DNA from: Parapristionchus giblindavisi
Taxonomy: Eukaryota > Nematoda > Chromadorea > Rhabditida > Diplogasteridae
Reading direction: 5' to 3'
DNA: 64,000 nt
Assembly: GCA_943737045.1 (NCBI GenBank)
Contig: CALSFV010000452.1
Coordinates: 62,001 to 126,000 of the forward strand
The position numbers and the translations under genes are program-made. Below, piece by piece: positions 21,701-33,400 of this stretch. Position 1 is the first letter of the stretch. Every line of letters begins with the position of its first letter. The notes below the pieces were generated by a model that saw nothing but the letters and a program-made list of their open reading frames with translations, did not search any database and was not told where the DNA came from.

Positions 21701-24700
21701 TTCCATTTGTCTCGAGTGCTCAATCATGTTATTTTCAATGTTCTCTCAGGGGACAGGAAGGAAAATGCTGCATGCTGAAGAGACCGTTCAAGGATGCTTT
21801 CACATAATTTAAGACACCCTCTCCATAAAACATCATCAAGGTTCTGTTGATCAATGCAACAGTCCCCGATATTTAAGCAAATCCTTGTAGATATGGACTG
21901 TTCCTGAGACCCTCACGGCGGTTCAAGGACAGTAGTTAAGAGCGACTCGCAGTTTTTAAAAATCAGGATATATTGTTCAACAAATGTCTTACCACGAAAG
22001 TTCATTATTATATACGGTAATAGTTAGGGGGAGGGAGCGACGCGACGCGCTGCGGTCCCTCCCCCCAAATGCGTTCATCATCGAGTTCTACGAGTTGTGT
22101 AGCATGCCGAGATGGCTTAGTGGTTAGAACTTTTGTCTGGCGATCCGAACCTCGTGGGTTCGAATCCCACCCGGTGCAAAACAACTTTGCCGATTTTTCG
22201 TAGTGCGGGAGGCTTCAAGCCAAAGTTAAATGTAGGGATTTCCCTCCAATGAACCGCCGTGACCCTGACAACTATACCGTAATGTTTGGCTTTCTACCAC
22301 TTTTTAAAAGTGATTGAATAAGATTTCACAGGAAAAAATAGCTAATTCAGAAAAGAAAAAAAACAGCAAGAATGTGTAGAGCTTGATACGAAGATTACTG
22401 GAAGAAAAAAAAATGAAACACACATAAAGTCAACTTTGGAAAAAGTGATAGCCAAAATATTTCTAAATCAATTTTCAAGTTCTCTTCAAGTTCAAGTTTT
22501 TCGTGGTTCTTGCAATCCCGCTTCCAGGAACAGTCTACAAGGATTTGATTTGAATTGCAGTTCGGGAACTTTGCAGCTCGAGTTGTTTGTCTCAACCAAA
22601 CTCTTCGCTTTATCCGCATACTCTCACATCCATTAGCAGTGTTGTTTCTAACAAGCAGAGGACCTTATATTGAGATATGCTTTAGCTTTCATTTCTATAT
22701 TATTGATAGCATCCAATGGGAAAAAAAGCTCAGATCAGCATCGTCAAACAGATGAGTCTTTAGGGGATTGCGTGAAACAAGTTTATGCTAGGCGATTTCC
22801 CCAGGCATCCATGAGAGGGTACAAAACGTTTGCGTGATGTTACAGCTGCAGGTGTGGCCAAAACTAAAAAAAAACTACACTTATGACACCACTTTTCTCG
22901 GCAAACTCTTTGCCAGTGTTCATGGACTTCTATATTACACGGCACCATGGCTACTGATAAAACAATTTTTTGTTTGATTTCGATTTGTTATTTTCGTCAT
23001 TTCCGCAATCTGGGCTTGAAAACACCATAGGGCACATTGCTAGTTAACTTTAAATTTAAATTAAATTTAAATTTAAAGTGCATGCATACTTATTCTTGTA
23101 CATCTATTAATAATATTAATTTAATTGCTTGTAAATCCCACTCACTATGCTCATTCTGTCCAATAAACAGTCTCGTATGTCCCACTCCTTCCACAATCAT
23201 CGCCTCATCATCGCGCTCCTTCTTCTGCTCCACCGCCGCTACAGTAGCCGCGGCCTCGATCATGTTGCCGCTCTCGCTGATCCGCAGACCGCTGTTCCGC
23301 CGCGCCGACCGCTTCGCTATCCGCAGCGCGTCCGCACTGCCGCAGGGCTGAACGTCGCCCAGCGAGAATACCTCCTGAAATCATTGATTGACTAGTATTC
23401 CAACCATTTGAAAATAAGTTTCTGAACATCAAATTGCATTCATTCCGCTTACGATTCTTAAAGTCACACCCGAGCTAATTTTGATCTCCGCTCTGGCAAC
23501 GTTTTAAAGGTAGTGAAATAGCATTGCAAGAGCGTAGAGTTTCAACTTAGCTCGGGGTGTGCCTTTAGAGCTACAACCCTGACCAGTGCTCACCTCCGTA
23601 GCACTGCTCTTGTTGTGCTCCTGATCTGCAGGAGTGCACTCGACGAGGCATTCAACGTCGTCGTCTCCTGGCGACTGCTTGAGGTCAGCCGATGAGCAGG
23701 ATGGCGTCACCGTCCGTCGATCCACGCGTGACTCGTAGAAGTACGAGGAAATCGATGCGTTTACGAACTATAATCAGGGACGGGATTAGAGGTACTCACT
23801 ATAGTTGGCATCACTAGACGCTATAATTCATTCATTACTCGGTAATAGTTTAGTTTTAGTACTAGTTACTTGTTGGTTCACTAGTTAAGTAGTACTTTGA
23901 GAATCTATTGGTTCATAAACTGCGAAGTCTGTTTGCAAATTGGTCTGGCACCTTACTTCGCTCAACTTCAGGACAGGATTCAAGAAACGTGACACATGGA
24001 GAATGTCTTTACAACATCCAGAAATTATTTTTTTCAGGAAATAACTTGAGTAATCATCAGTCAATTTTTAAGTCATCTAGTGTGGTCGGTGCGGCAAGCA
24101 TGGTCGACGTACCGCAGTCTTGGCGCGTCTGACACCACCCAGGAACGAAGAGGCGGATGAGATGGACAGGCGAGAACTGAATGGAGAAATAGTTTTTAAT
24201 AATATCAAAATTTAATAATAACTCAAATTTTGAAACATTTTGCTGGTACAAATTACCCAAACATATGGCTGTACAATTTTAAAATAAGTATTAATTACGC
24301 TTTCCCGAAACTCGTAAAATAGAAGTTCTTGAAATTGTAAAAATTCAGTTCATACTTCACATTATAAAAAAACAAAGATTGATACATAAGCATTAATTCA
24401 TTTAATTTCTTTTAAATTTAAATACGAAATCAATCCAGGAAAGTAAGATAAGACTAGCTAGAAAGAAACCTCAATATATTTCATTTTTATGCATTTATTG
24501 TCTAACTGGCCACTAGAACCAAAACGTAAATATGATTACAAAGATTGGAATTTTGATCACCAGCGGAACGATCAAACCAATAAAGCAGATTATTAACCCT
24601 TACTTTTTGTTGCTCCTCGTCAGATTCGTCCGGTCCAGTAGCGGGGTACGGGACCCGAGGCTCTGCGCCTAAATATAGAAGAAGAAAATTTTTAAAAAAA

Positions 24701-24960
24701 CGATTCTTCGTTTGAAATTGAGCTGTTCCTTTTATATCTAGTTTTCTATAGTTATTTGTAATTCTAAGAAGAGCTTGATCATTCCAGAAACAACCAGAAA
24801 CCTAATGAATAAATTGGTCGAAAGCCCTATATGATCACGTGAAAGCCCCTCGAGCTATGCTTACTTTTCCTTCGAATTTTCCGGGATCAAGCATGGTCGG
24901 CGTAGAGTAGTCATCGTCGGAGGGGACGAGGGTAGCTGCTGGACGCTGATCGGATGCCAT
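15796..24960 (-). CDS. Cdc25-type dual-specificity phosphatase
   Basis: 17 exons: 24960-24865, 24668-24604, 24128-24113, 23767-23594, 23374-23146, 20799-20683, 20036-19969, 19590-19455, 18593-18496, 18391-18273, 18199-18139, 18062-17845, 17553-17430, 17203-17140, 17076-17020, 16927-16830, 15903-15796. All phases agree (615 aa). It should remove inhibitory Thr/Tyr phosphates from cyclin-dependent kinases at cell-cycle entry. The catalytic domain is about residues 320-510. It has the Cdc25 signature VIIDCRYPYEYDGGHLK (exon 11) and the active-site loop YCEYSQKRGPRM (exon 12), with C456 and R462 forming the CX5R motif. The usual His before Cys is Tyr here. A Ser-rich insert of about 25 residues separates the two motifs. 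The N-terminal half is long, acidic and Ser-rich, as expected for the regulatory region. The start ATG follows AATTATAG, a possible trans-splice site. Exon 3 is a 16-nt microexon inferred from phase. Nematodes have several paralogs, so no number is assigned. Confidence 0.9.
16340..16625 (-). pseudogene. tRNA-like segment interrupted by a family F element
   Basis: On the minus strand an A-box-like CTTAGCGCAGTGG (near 16595-16607) and a B-box-like GAGTTCGAATCC (near 16354-16365) belong to one tRNA-like unit. The 196-bp family F element at 16373-16568 splits it. It is non-functional as it stands. Confidence 0.5.
16373..16568. mobile_element. Family F inverted-repeat element
   Basis: Ends are CTCTGGTATTTTGAAAC and GTTTCAAAATACCAGAG, flanked by CA on both sides. 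The interior is built from 'cttaaagtctacttaaa' repeats. It is collinear with copies at 41897 and 45478. Confidence 0.75.
17246..17310. mobile_element. 65-bp solo family B element with 8-bp TSD
   Basis: Starts CATACATTTCGAGAATTG and ends GTACCGAAAATGTATG. It is flanked by AATGTCAT on both sides. It lies in the intron upstream of the 17203 exon of the Cdc25 gene. Confidence 0.65.
17600..17840. repeat. Tandem duplication of a family E element with flank
   Basis: Two head-to-tail copies, each running from 'cagcccataggtagaatagc' to 'cttttcgacctatgattaaa' and separated by 'cccaaaaatcgataattcag'. The copies are nearly identical, so the duplication is recent. They lie in the intron just 3' of the active-site exon of the Cdc25 gene. 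Confidence 0.75.
18956..19144. mobile_element. Family H element
   Basis: Starts CCATACGTGGGCACC with CTGCCGCTAGCGGCAATA next, and ends 'ccagcggcaatgcccgccct'. A second copy is at about 21290-21475, and diverged relatives ('gctagcgacaatgccgccca') recur at 57.9, 59.2 and 62.0 kb. Intronic in the Cdc25 gene. Confidence 0.6.
20149..20710. repeat. Tandem duplication that includes the 3' end of a Cdc25 exon
   Basis: The block from 'caacttcagcaaacat' to 'ccaaggtgtggaaggcatcc' at about 20525-20710 covers the end of exon 6 and its donor. It is repeated at about 20165-20322 plus 20507-20525. The second copy is split by a family B element (20323-20506) flanked by the exact 8-bp repeat GAAGGCAT. It keeps about 27 bp of exon and the donor site but no acceptor. 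Confidence 0.75.
20974..21201. mobile_element. Family A MITE, copy 3, nested in a family B element
   Basis: Ends are CATACATTTTCGAGC and CGAAAATGTCTG. The exact 8-bp TSD is GATTATAT (20966-20973 and 21202-21209). The outer family B element spans about 20866-21285. It is inverted relative to copies 1 and 2. Confidence 0.75.
21290..21475. mobile_element. Family H element, second copy
   Basis: Starts CCATACGTGGGCACC and ends 'ccagcggcaatgcccgccca' plus 'cgtatg'. It directly follows the nested family B/A block. A family E fragment follows at about 21478-21565. Confidence 0.6.
21597..22802. repeat. Direct repeats of ~105 bp about 1.1 kb apart
   Basis: The segment 'tattgatagc...cctttagggaactgcgt...gctaggtgatttc' (21597-21706) returns in diverged form at 22698-22802. 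The sequence between holds the tRNA-like segment at 22106 and no exon. These could be the ends of an old element or a segmental duplication. The large intron around them (20800-23145) shows nothing else. Confidence 0.4.
22106..22178 (+). pseudogene. tRNA-like segment with intact A and B boxes
   Basis: TGGCTTAGTGG (A box) and GGTTCGAATCC (B box) are at tRNA spacing. The T arm (GTGGG and CCCAC) pairs perfectly. The 5' bases GCCGAGA do not pair with the 3' CCGGTGC, so the acceptor stem fails. It is either a pseudogene or an odd tRNA; I favour tRNA-derived repeat. Confidence 0.55.
23459..23571. mobile_element. Family C MITE between Cdc25 exons
   Basis: Arms 'acccgagctaattttgatct' and 'agtttcaacttagctcgggg'. 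It fills most of the short intron between the 23594 and 23374 exons. Confidence 0.65.
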
Positions 24961-25675
24961 CCTCTCCCCTACTATAATTTACCAAAATGACCGATTGAAC
25001 AGGCAGGGGCCAGCTAGAATAAAGTTGAGTGAAGGCCATTGAAAGGATGGATGCAGTGCAACGCGAAAGACTAGGTGGAAATGAATCACTTTATTTAGGC
25101 CCGACGGCATGTCAGGTCTCGATAACTACAAAATACAACTCGAAGCGAGAGGAAAAGGGCGAAAAAGAAAAGTCTTCCAAAGGGCCTAAAATACCGTCTT
25201 CTTCCCGCCACACCGAAATATTCAAACTGGGTGAAGTGTAGGCTACCGTATGATTAGCGGACTATCATGAAGTAAGTTTTTTTCGTTTGAACATTTTTGA
25301 AACCTTTTTTTCCTGAATTATGGAATAAAATATAATTATTTATGTTATTTATATTACATTTAATTGTTATGCGGAAAAAGTCAGTGATAAAGTGATAATT
25401 TATCAATAGAAGTGCACAATCGAAGTGAAAGTGTCATGTCACAGTTCACAAACTCGTTTAGAAACCTGCTTATTCTCCAGCCAGATCATAAATTTGATTC
25501 TTGAAAAATTGGATAAATGTATCTTGCGTAAATCACAGCATATAAATCAATAAACGTGCTAATACACAACTAATCAATCAATGTACAACCCGATACTGTA
25601 ATCATAGATAAAGCGAATCTAAACTAATCGATATATATATAATTTGTTTATATGAGATCACTATGACCTTGACTT

Positions 25676-25855
25676 ATGGAAGAACAAAGATGGGCTAGGA
25701 AGTTGACTACATGGATACCTTACAACCATATAAAAAGGAGACAGCCTGGACAACCTCCTCTACGTTGGCGAGATGAAGTGAGAAGAGTTATGGGACCGTT
25801 CTGGTGGTCTATACCAATGGATGACGCTAATCGCGTCATTACTCATCTGACCTAA
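25676..25855 (+). mobile_element. 3' remnant of a non-LTR retrotransposon reverse-transcriptase ORF
   Basis: A 59-codon open frame ending at TAA 25853-25855 reads RWARKLTTWIPYNHIKRR, then QPGQPPLRWRDEVRRVMG. This W-x-P...KRRxGxPPxRWxDE pattern is the familiar C-terminal tail of RTE/CR1-type reverse-transcriptase polyproteins. Nothing upstream continues it, so it is a dead 5'-truncated copy. It lies upstream of the main Cdc25 start and downstream of the alternative first exon. Confidence 0.6.
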
Positions 25856-26640
25856 GTCTGTCTGATATGATAAATGAATTTGAGACTATGACTTTGTGCT
25901 AATGAAAACTGGACGGAACGGAGGTGGCAGTGGAACGATCAATTCAAAGGCCGGGCGGAGAAGAAAACTCTATGCGAAGTAGGCTGATCCGTCGTTGTGG
26001 TGACATATCGGACGGTAGAGGAGTCGTCTCCTGTGGCTAAAATATATCCATAAATATTGAAAAGATTGATTGAAAATGCTATACTGGGTTATCGTGCAAG
26101 TCGATAACACCAGTCACTTCATATCTACGGCATAACTAACAAGTCTAACATTATCATTAAAGATGGAGACCCTCGAGTTTTTTCGTAACAAGACTGTTCG
26201 GGTAGAATGATAGAGATTTATCACACGAACCGAACGACACATTTCATATTGCGTGATGATCTGTTTGAAGCTTGTTATGCGCATTGAAAGTACAACTTTT
26301 CATGCAAGTAGAGAGTGCCTATCCGATTTGCATTCTTGACTCTCTCACTTTCCCATTGTCACTTACGCTAATTTCCATAGAATATTAACATTCAATCCCA
26401 TGTTAATCGTTGCGGGAGTCAGTCATGCCAACTCAAGGGTCTCCTTCTTTAATGCCGATTGAATGACTAAAAATGTAGGGATTTTCGGGATATTTTTTCG
26501 TATTATATTAACGTTAATAACCAGCACGGTACTCAATCCTCATGTAACGGTAAAAGGTAAAGGTACCTTAATTTACCTTTACCTTGCCCAATCCTCACGT
26601 AAATTCTAATATTGATTTTCTACGATCAATAATCGCTCAC

Positions 26641-26682
26641 CTCGTCCTTGTCGTGTGCGACGTTCACAGCTATGCTAGGCAT
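26641..26682 (-). CDS. Possible alternative first coding exon of the Cdc25 gene
   Basis: After a TTTCAG acceptor at 26745, 62 nt of possible 5' UTR lead to an ATG and 14 codons (MPSIAVNVAHDKDE), then GTGAGC. The donor is phase 0 and so joins Cdc25 exon 2 (24668) in frame, exactly as the 24960-24865 exon does. The exon is not compatible in phase with the receptor gene, whose stop lies upstream at 27449. It could be an alternative SL-spliced start. No expression evidence is available. Confidence 0.45.
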
Positions 26683-27407
26683 GGTCGGCCTTCTGACGTA
26701 CCGACGAAGACTTCTCAGAAGTCGAACAGGAGATATCGCTGAAATAGTTTTGTCTCTCAATATTTCAATAATAGTTTATTCATGAACTCTTGATAAATGT
26801 GATTTAAATAAATAATAATAAGTTTATTCATTTACTATCAGGGAGAAACTCATCTTTTGATAGGATCAATAGGAACATATCTCGGTTCTTTTTAAAAACG
26901 ATCAGACAAACTAACGGCGGACGGCGAGTTTCAAAGTATCTCGGGGTATACCTTTAAGTCTAGTTCAAGTCAAGTCTAAGTCTAAGTTGAAGTCTAAGGC
27001 TAAAGATAAGGTCAAGTTTAGGTACCCGATATCACATTTTGCATCATCGATGGCCCTTCATCCTCATGTCTGTGCATGGATGGTACAGTCAATGAGAGCT
27101 CATGAATCTCAAGTGACGACCGGACATCGTAACGTTTGGTGCTCTTAAAATACGATTAATTATTTACATCGAGGTATCTACCGTAACTATCTGATACCGT
27201 ATCCCAAGATTGTATTACGATAACATTGAAAAGATTATGACAATGATATTTTCTTCGTAATTTTTCATAGAACATTGAGCTCGCAAGATCCGCTCCTGAG
27301 AGCTCACAATAACCAACAGTAGGCATAATACATCATCAAGTACGTGACAAATGCTAAAAATTGACTTTTCTGCCAAATTTTACCGCAATATGGTATAAAT
27401 ATTTCAC

Positions 27408-27413
27408 TTTATT
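27408..27413 (-). terminator. Polyadenylation signal of the receptor gene
   Basis: AATAAA on the minus strand about 35 nt past the TAG at 27449-27451, a normal position for a nematode poly(A) signal. Confidence 0.6.
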
Positions 27414-27448
27414 TTGATTTGACGGTATATTTTGTAACCTTCAGACAG

Positions 27449-30400
27449 CTACAGTACCTTCGATCGATCGTCGAAAGAAACTCGCGGTGTCATTCCCGTA
27501 GCCGGCACTGTCAGCAGCGACTGATGTTGCGAACCTAAGAGATCAAAGATCAAAGATCAAATATCAAAGATTAAAGGACACTGTCCAGACAGCAAAAGTA
27601 GAAAGTGCAGATGAAATGTCAAGGAATCATGATCAATCTGCATAAATTAAAGTTCAAAGTGCATGATCATTGCTCAAATATCAAAGAGGAATGACCAAAA
27701 AGATGAATATAAAGTTCAAAGATCAAAGATCAAAGTTCAAAGATCATACCATTAAGACCGTCTCCTAGATATTCACCAGTATAAGCACGTGATAGGTTGT
27801 CGCTGGAAGGTGCCCGTAACAGTACAGACGCGGTGGATGGACGATGGGAGGTGAGAGCGAGCTGAAAAGATCAAAGGTCAAAGATCAAAGATCAGGGACA
27901 GAAGATCGAAGATCAAGTACGGAAGAACTAGATTAGCGCAGTCGAGTTAGCATGAAAACGAAGGTTGGTTAGCTTTCACTCAATGATTGATAGATCAACT
28001 TTATTGTATAGATAGGCAAACAAAGCTTGCCAAAGGTCTCATTCGTTAGCTCGGAAAGAGTGGTTAGCTGTCACGCAATCTCACATATCATATAGTCAGG
28101 GGCGGTCGACTTCGGTAGACACGATTTCGAGAACCGATTTCGTGTGGGGCCAGCTCGCGTAAAGCTAGCGATGATCTGTGGCGCTGACAAAACACCAAAG
28201 ATCAAAGATCAAAGATCAAAGCTCATTTAGCAATGATAAAACGAATTTTCCAACGTCAAAGCTTGAAGAAAGTTCAAAGTTCAAAGATCAAGCTCCAAAC
28301 CTGCTCCGTCCTCGTCAGATCAGTGATAGCACTCGGTCTGTGGGAGCGGGACGCCTCGAAATCGCCCGCCGCGAACTGCTGTTGTAGTTTGCTGCAACAA
28401 CTGCACGTAGTTTAATCATTGAACTTTGTAGTTTGATCTTTGATCGTTGATCTCTACTCACAGTGAGATGCAATCAGGGAGTAGCGGCGACACCAACTGG
28501 AGGAAGACGATTCGGAATCTGGAATGTTTGGATCGATAAAATCAATAAATCGATGAATCAATCGATAATCACGTACTTCCTGCTCATCGCACAGTAGATG
28601 ATGAAGTTGACTGCCGAGTTCACAAGAGACAAAAGGTCCATAATGTTGCCGAGAGGCAAGTAGATCTGTGATTTTTTAATGGTTTGGTAAACGCGACAAA
28701 TCAACGTCGAATTGATTTCAATTAGGCTAAGGGGTATTCCTCTATAGTTCGAAACGTGAACTCACCGTGTGATAGAATGTCTCGTCTGTGAAGATCACTC
28801 GACAGAGATGTAAAACACCCTGAACAAGAGATCAAAGATCAAACTCCATATTCGATCGGTAAAATCAAAGATCAAACTACATTCGGCAGACGATCAATGT
28901 GCTCACCTGTGGAAACTCTGCCAGCAAGAATATGGACAGCACGGCAACGAGCATTGGCGTGGTGTGATCGCGAGGCATCTTCTTCTTGTTCATCACCTTA
29001 AAGATCAAAGATCAAAGATCAAAGATCAAAGATCACCGTACCTGTGCAAGGCTTCGTCGTCGATGAGAGACATCGGAAATGATCTTGAGCAGCGCCACGA
29101 TCGATACCGTAAGCATGCCGCAGGGCACAACTTTGAAGAAGAGACCGTTGGTCCAGAGGGCGAGCTGAAAAAAATGTAAACAATCAAACTGTGAATTTTC
29201 AAAAAAAAAGGAATTTTGTTTTTATAAAATTAATTTTGAAATTAAAATCTCTGAATATTGAAGCTCGTGTCATGATTTTCTCTGAAATCCGCATAAATTT
29301 TAATTATACAGTACAGCCCGGTCGTGTTTTGTACACATTCTGCGCCGCGCTCCGCTGCGGGGCGCATTTGGACGCATCATTTATTTCCTTTGCGTATGAA
29401 TATTTTTGAATTCTCAAAGTCTTAATCATGAGTTTCCGTGATAAAAAGTTCTTTTAATGACTAAAAAACAGAAACAAAATTTGTAATAATGAGAAAAAAC
29501 AATTAAAAGGCAAATCACACTGGTCCGAAAATGATCACTATTAATTTACTGGAAAGGTATACTGTAATATTGCGTATCGATAGCACGATCGCCATAAGAC
29601 CTATTTTAAAATTTACAGTACCCATCATTTTCGGACCAGTGTGATTTGCCTTTTAATTGTTTTTTCTCATTAATAAAAATTTTGTTTCAGTTTCTTTAGT
29701 CATTAAAAGAACTTTTTATCACGGAAACTCATGATTAAGACTTTGAGAATTCAAAAATATTCATACGCAAAGGAAATAAATGATGCGTCCAAATGCGCCC
29801 CGCAGCGGAGCGCAGCGCAGAATGTGTACAAAACACGACCGGGCTGTACTGTATTGATTTTTCAAGAAGTTAAAGCGACACCCCAAGTTAATTTAAGACT
29901 CTCCGCTCTGGCCACACTCTCTCGCTTTCTTTGCCTACGAGAGAGTATTACCAATGCGGAGAGTTAAATTAGCTTGGGGTGTGCCTTTAATGAAAGTACC
30001 TGAAACAATGCGCAGTCATCTCCACCGCTTGGAAGGGCGAGGTAGACGAAGTCTTCTGAAATAAAATGTAGAATTACAATATCCCAGACTACGGGAAGGT
30101 CACAAATTCAGAGGATTCAGGAAGTTTCTTCTTCTGAACGAAAAATATATGAGACCAATAATTTGGAGAGCGCCGCAATAATAATCTCGCACCCCAATAG
30201 CATCATAATAGAAAGTATTTCGCACAGCAGCAAACAGTAACGGTGGCACCAATCGAATGAAATATACATATTTGACATGGGAACCTTACTATCCCCGGGA
30301 TCCTATAACAAAGTGGGGATCTGCTGTACTGTAATCTCGTTGTCTCTCTTTCTCTTCACCTTTCTGTTTTCCAAACTTGTTATAATTGGCCGGCATCCCC

Positions 30401-33400
30401 CTTTTTCACCCGAACATCTATCTTTTGTTGGGAAATAGTATAAGAGACAGAGGAGCAAGCACAGAGATACATCCTTCATACTCCCTCCCTTCTAATCTTT
30501 TACTCTTCTCACCAATCAATATTGTTATTTACATATCATCAATAAATCTTGGTATGGTGTTGTTTGTCGTTCTTGTATCCCCCTCAGAGCATCTTCCATA
30601 TTATCCATGTTACTCGTACCATTACATATTTTACCACGTTGCGTGCTCGACAAGTAGATAAAATATAATAATATATAATATTCTTTTTTTGATTTAGAAT
30701 GAACTCCTCTATCATCATCGTTCTGATTCTCGTAGCTGCAGCTTGCGCACAACACTGTAAGTGATCTTTGATCTTTTATGCTATTAACTAATCAATACTT
30801 CCAGATTACGGTAGTAAATATGGTGAGGGTCACGCCAGCAATGGTGATCATGGAGGCGAATACTACGGTGGTCATGGAGATGGAAATGGTAATCGATAAT
30901 AATCAATCGATAATCAATCAATAATTGAAGATTACCATAAGAAGTACGAGAGCGGCAAGCATGGAGAGTACGGTAAGAACGATTACGGTAAATACGGTCA
31001 ACATGAGAAGGGAGATGAATACGCAAAAAAGGAAGATAAGGTACATACTAAAAGGCGGATATGAGATAATCCCCGGATTCCGTCATTTCAGGGAAGCAAA
31101 TATGGAAATGAGAATGAGGCTCATGGTGATCATGGATATTACGGCGGTGAACAGCAGCAACATGGTGGTGAGTGTGCGGTGTGGTGTGATTTGAGAAAAG
31201 TCGTCCATGTTCAGGTCACTACGAACCACACTACGAACCCCATCATGAACATCATCATGAACAACCACACCATGAGCACCATTATGAGCCCCATTATGGA
31301 CACCATTAGATCTATTGATTTATTGATTGATATTAGAACAATTATTTATAGTTGATTTTGTGTTGTGTGATAAAGTTGGCTTGTTTGAGCTTACGAAGTT
31401 CAATAATTGGAGACATCAGTGAGAAAGCAATACAATATGGCAAAATTGAAACATAACACTGTTGACCGTATAAAATACACTTGTTTATTTGGTACGAGAG
31501 TAGCCACTGCCACAATGAATTTCTATTTTTAGAGAGAGAGTCCAAACGAGATAGCACGCAGATCAGAGAGAGTGTGAGGAGGGAAGGGTGGGGAATGGGG
31601 GTTGATCGATAACACTTCTGCGTTTTACCATTAGCAAGGCAATTAGGCAAGTACATTTTACAAGAATCATTTTGAAAGAAACCAACCACTCATGGCAGCG
31701 ACCTCTTTGCTCAGCGTGTTATTTTCATCCTCCTGCATGCAGCTGAGAAACGCCCATGCTGGCACTCCTTTGATCTGCAAGAATATGCTATGTAGAGTTC
31801 AATAGTCCCGAAAAGAGAAGAGACGAAACGAAGAGACGAGAGTGCATAAAACGAGGAGAGTTTTATCTGATTTCGAATATTCTCGGAACTGTTGACATTG
31901 ATCTTAGTTATTTCACGATCTAAAGATAATAGTAGAATCGAAAACAAACACATAGGATGCGGGATAAGTATAAAACAAAGAAAATCAAAAATAATAATAT
32001 CTAACCTCCGTCGATAGCATATTCGGAAAGTTGACTGAGAACACTACTAGCAGAGTGACGACAGCGATAACCGCTGTGGACTTGACTGTCGTGGCCTCAG
32101 TTGGGGCCTGAAATAATGTATTTATTTACTATTTTTATTGTTATTGAAAGATCTTGACACTGATTAACCATTAATATAAAAAAGAACCATATTTAAAGGG
32201 AGCGTAACCTCTCCAAATGGTCTCTTCAGCGGTCTACGCTCTCTCGATGTTGGAGAACAGAGAAATAGTGTGCATAATGAAGAGACCATTGAGAGAGGTG
32301 ACGCTCCCTTTAAGGTGGATCCCGAATTAATCTTACAATCCGCTCTGGAGACGCTCTCTCGCAGACAAAGAAAGCGAGAGAGCATTGCCAGAGCGGAGAG
32401 TTTCCAATAGGCTCGAGATATGGCTTAAACTTTCAATGAATTTAACTATGAAACATGCAAATGAAATTCCATAAAAATGATTAATTGATCGATTAATCGA
32501 TAATAATCAATCAACATTCACCTTGGTAGCCCGTCTTATGGTCAGCACACGAATTTGAGCCAAAATAACCTGCAATATTGATTTTACGATAAGTAATATT
32601 AAAATTCTAGAATTCAAAAAAATCCCGTTATAAGTGAAATAAAGAACATTGAGAACATGTGAAATAAACCTTTCTGTGAACTTTGAAAAAAACGTAAACA
32701 AAGAAAAATCTATATATCCTTGTTTTCGTGAATTTTAGAGCAGAACATTCTCATACACTATAATCAGTTCTACTGGGATTTCTCAGTACGCTCGTAGGCA
32801 GAGGAACGAATAGTTAAATACCAGTAAAAATAAAGTATTAAATTAATAAATAATTAAATAATTACCGTGAGCCAGATACTCGTAGCATGAAAGATCACAC
32901 TAGCTTGTGCGTGTCCGTACATGAATATGGCCCAAGTGTACGAGAAATCCGTCGGAACGCACCTAATGACAGCATTTCATCATTAATCCAATAATTAAGG
33001 TATAATGTTCTCAATTATGCATGCTGCGATAGAGATACCGTGTTCCTGGAAAACTTTGAAAAGGCTTAAAAATTCGTACATAGCTTCTTGCTCTCTACTC
33101 TCAACACTCTCTCGCTTTCTGTGTGTACGAGAGAGAGTGATGCCATAGCGGAGAGACTTTCTAATAAGCTCGAGTTTAAGATCAAGCTCCTTTTCTCTAG
33201 CTTATAAGCTTAGCTTCTAACTATAAGCTCCTAAGCTCCTTAGTTAGCTCCAACCTCGTATTGGCGTAGATCTGGAAGTGTGTGACGAATACGAGGACGC
33301 TGGTCATGACAATAATGTCACAGATCGCCACGGCTGACAGGAGCACATTGACCGGTGAGATCATCGACGGATGAGTGAGCACCGCTACCGTAATCATGTT

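Noticed and set aside
22106..22178. Functional tRNA gene
   Set aside because: A and B boxes and T arm are good, but the acceptor stem does not pair and the anticodon arm cannot be folded convincingly.
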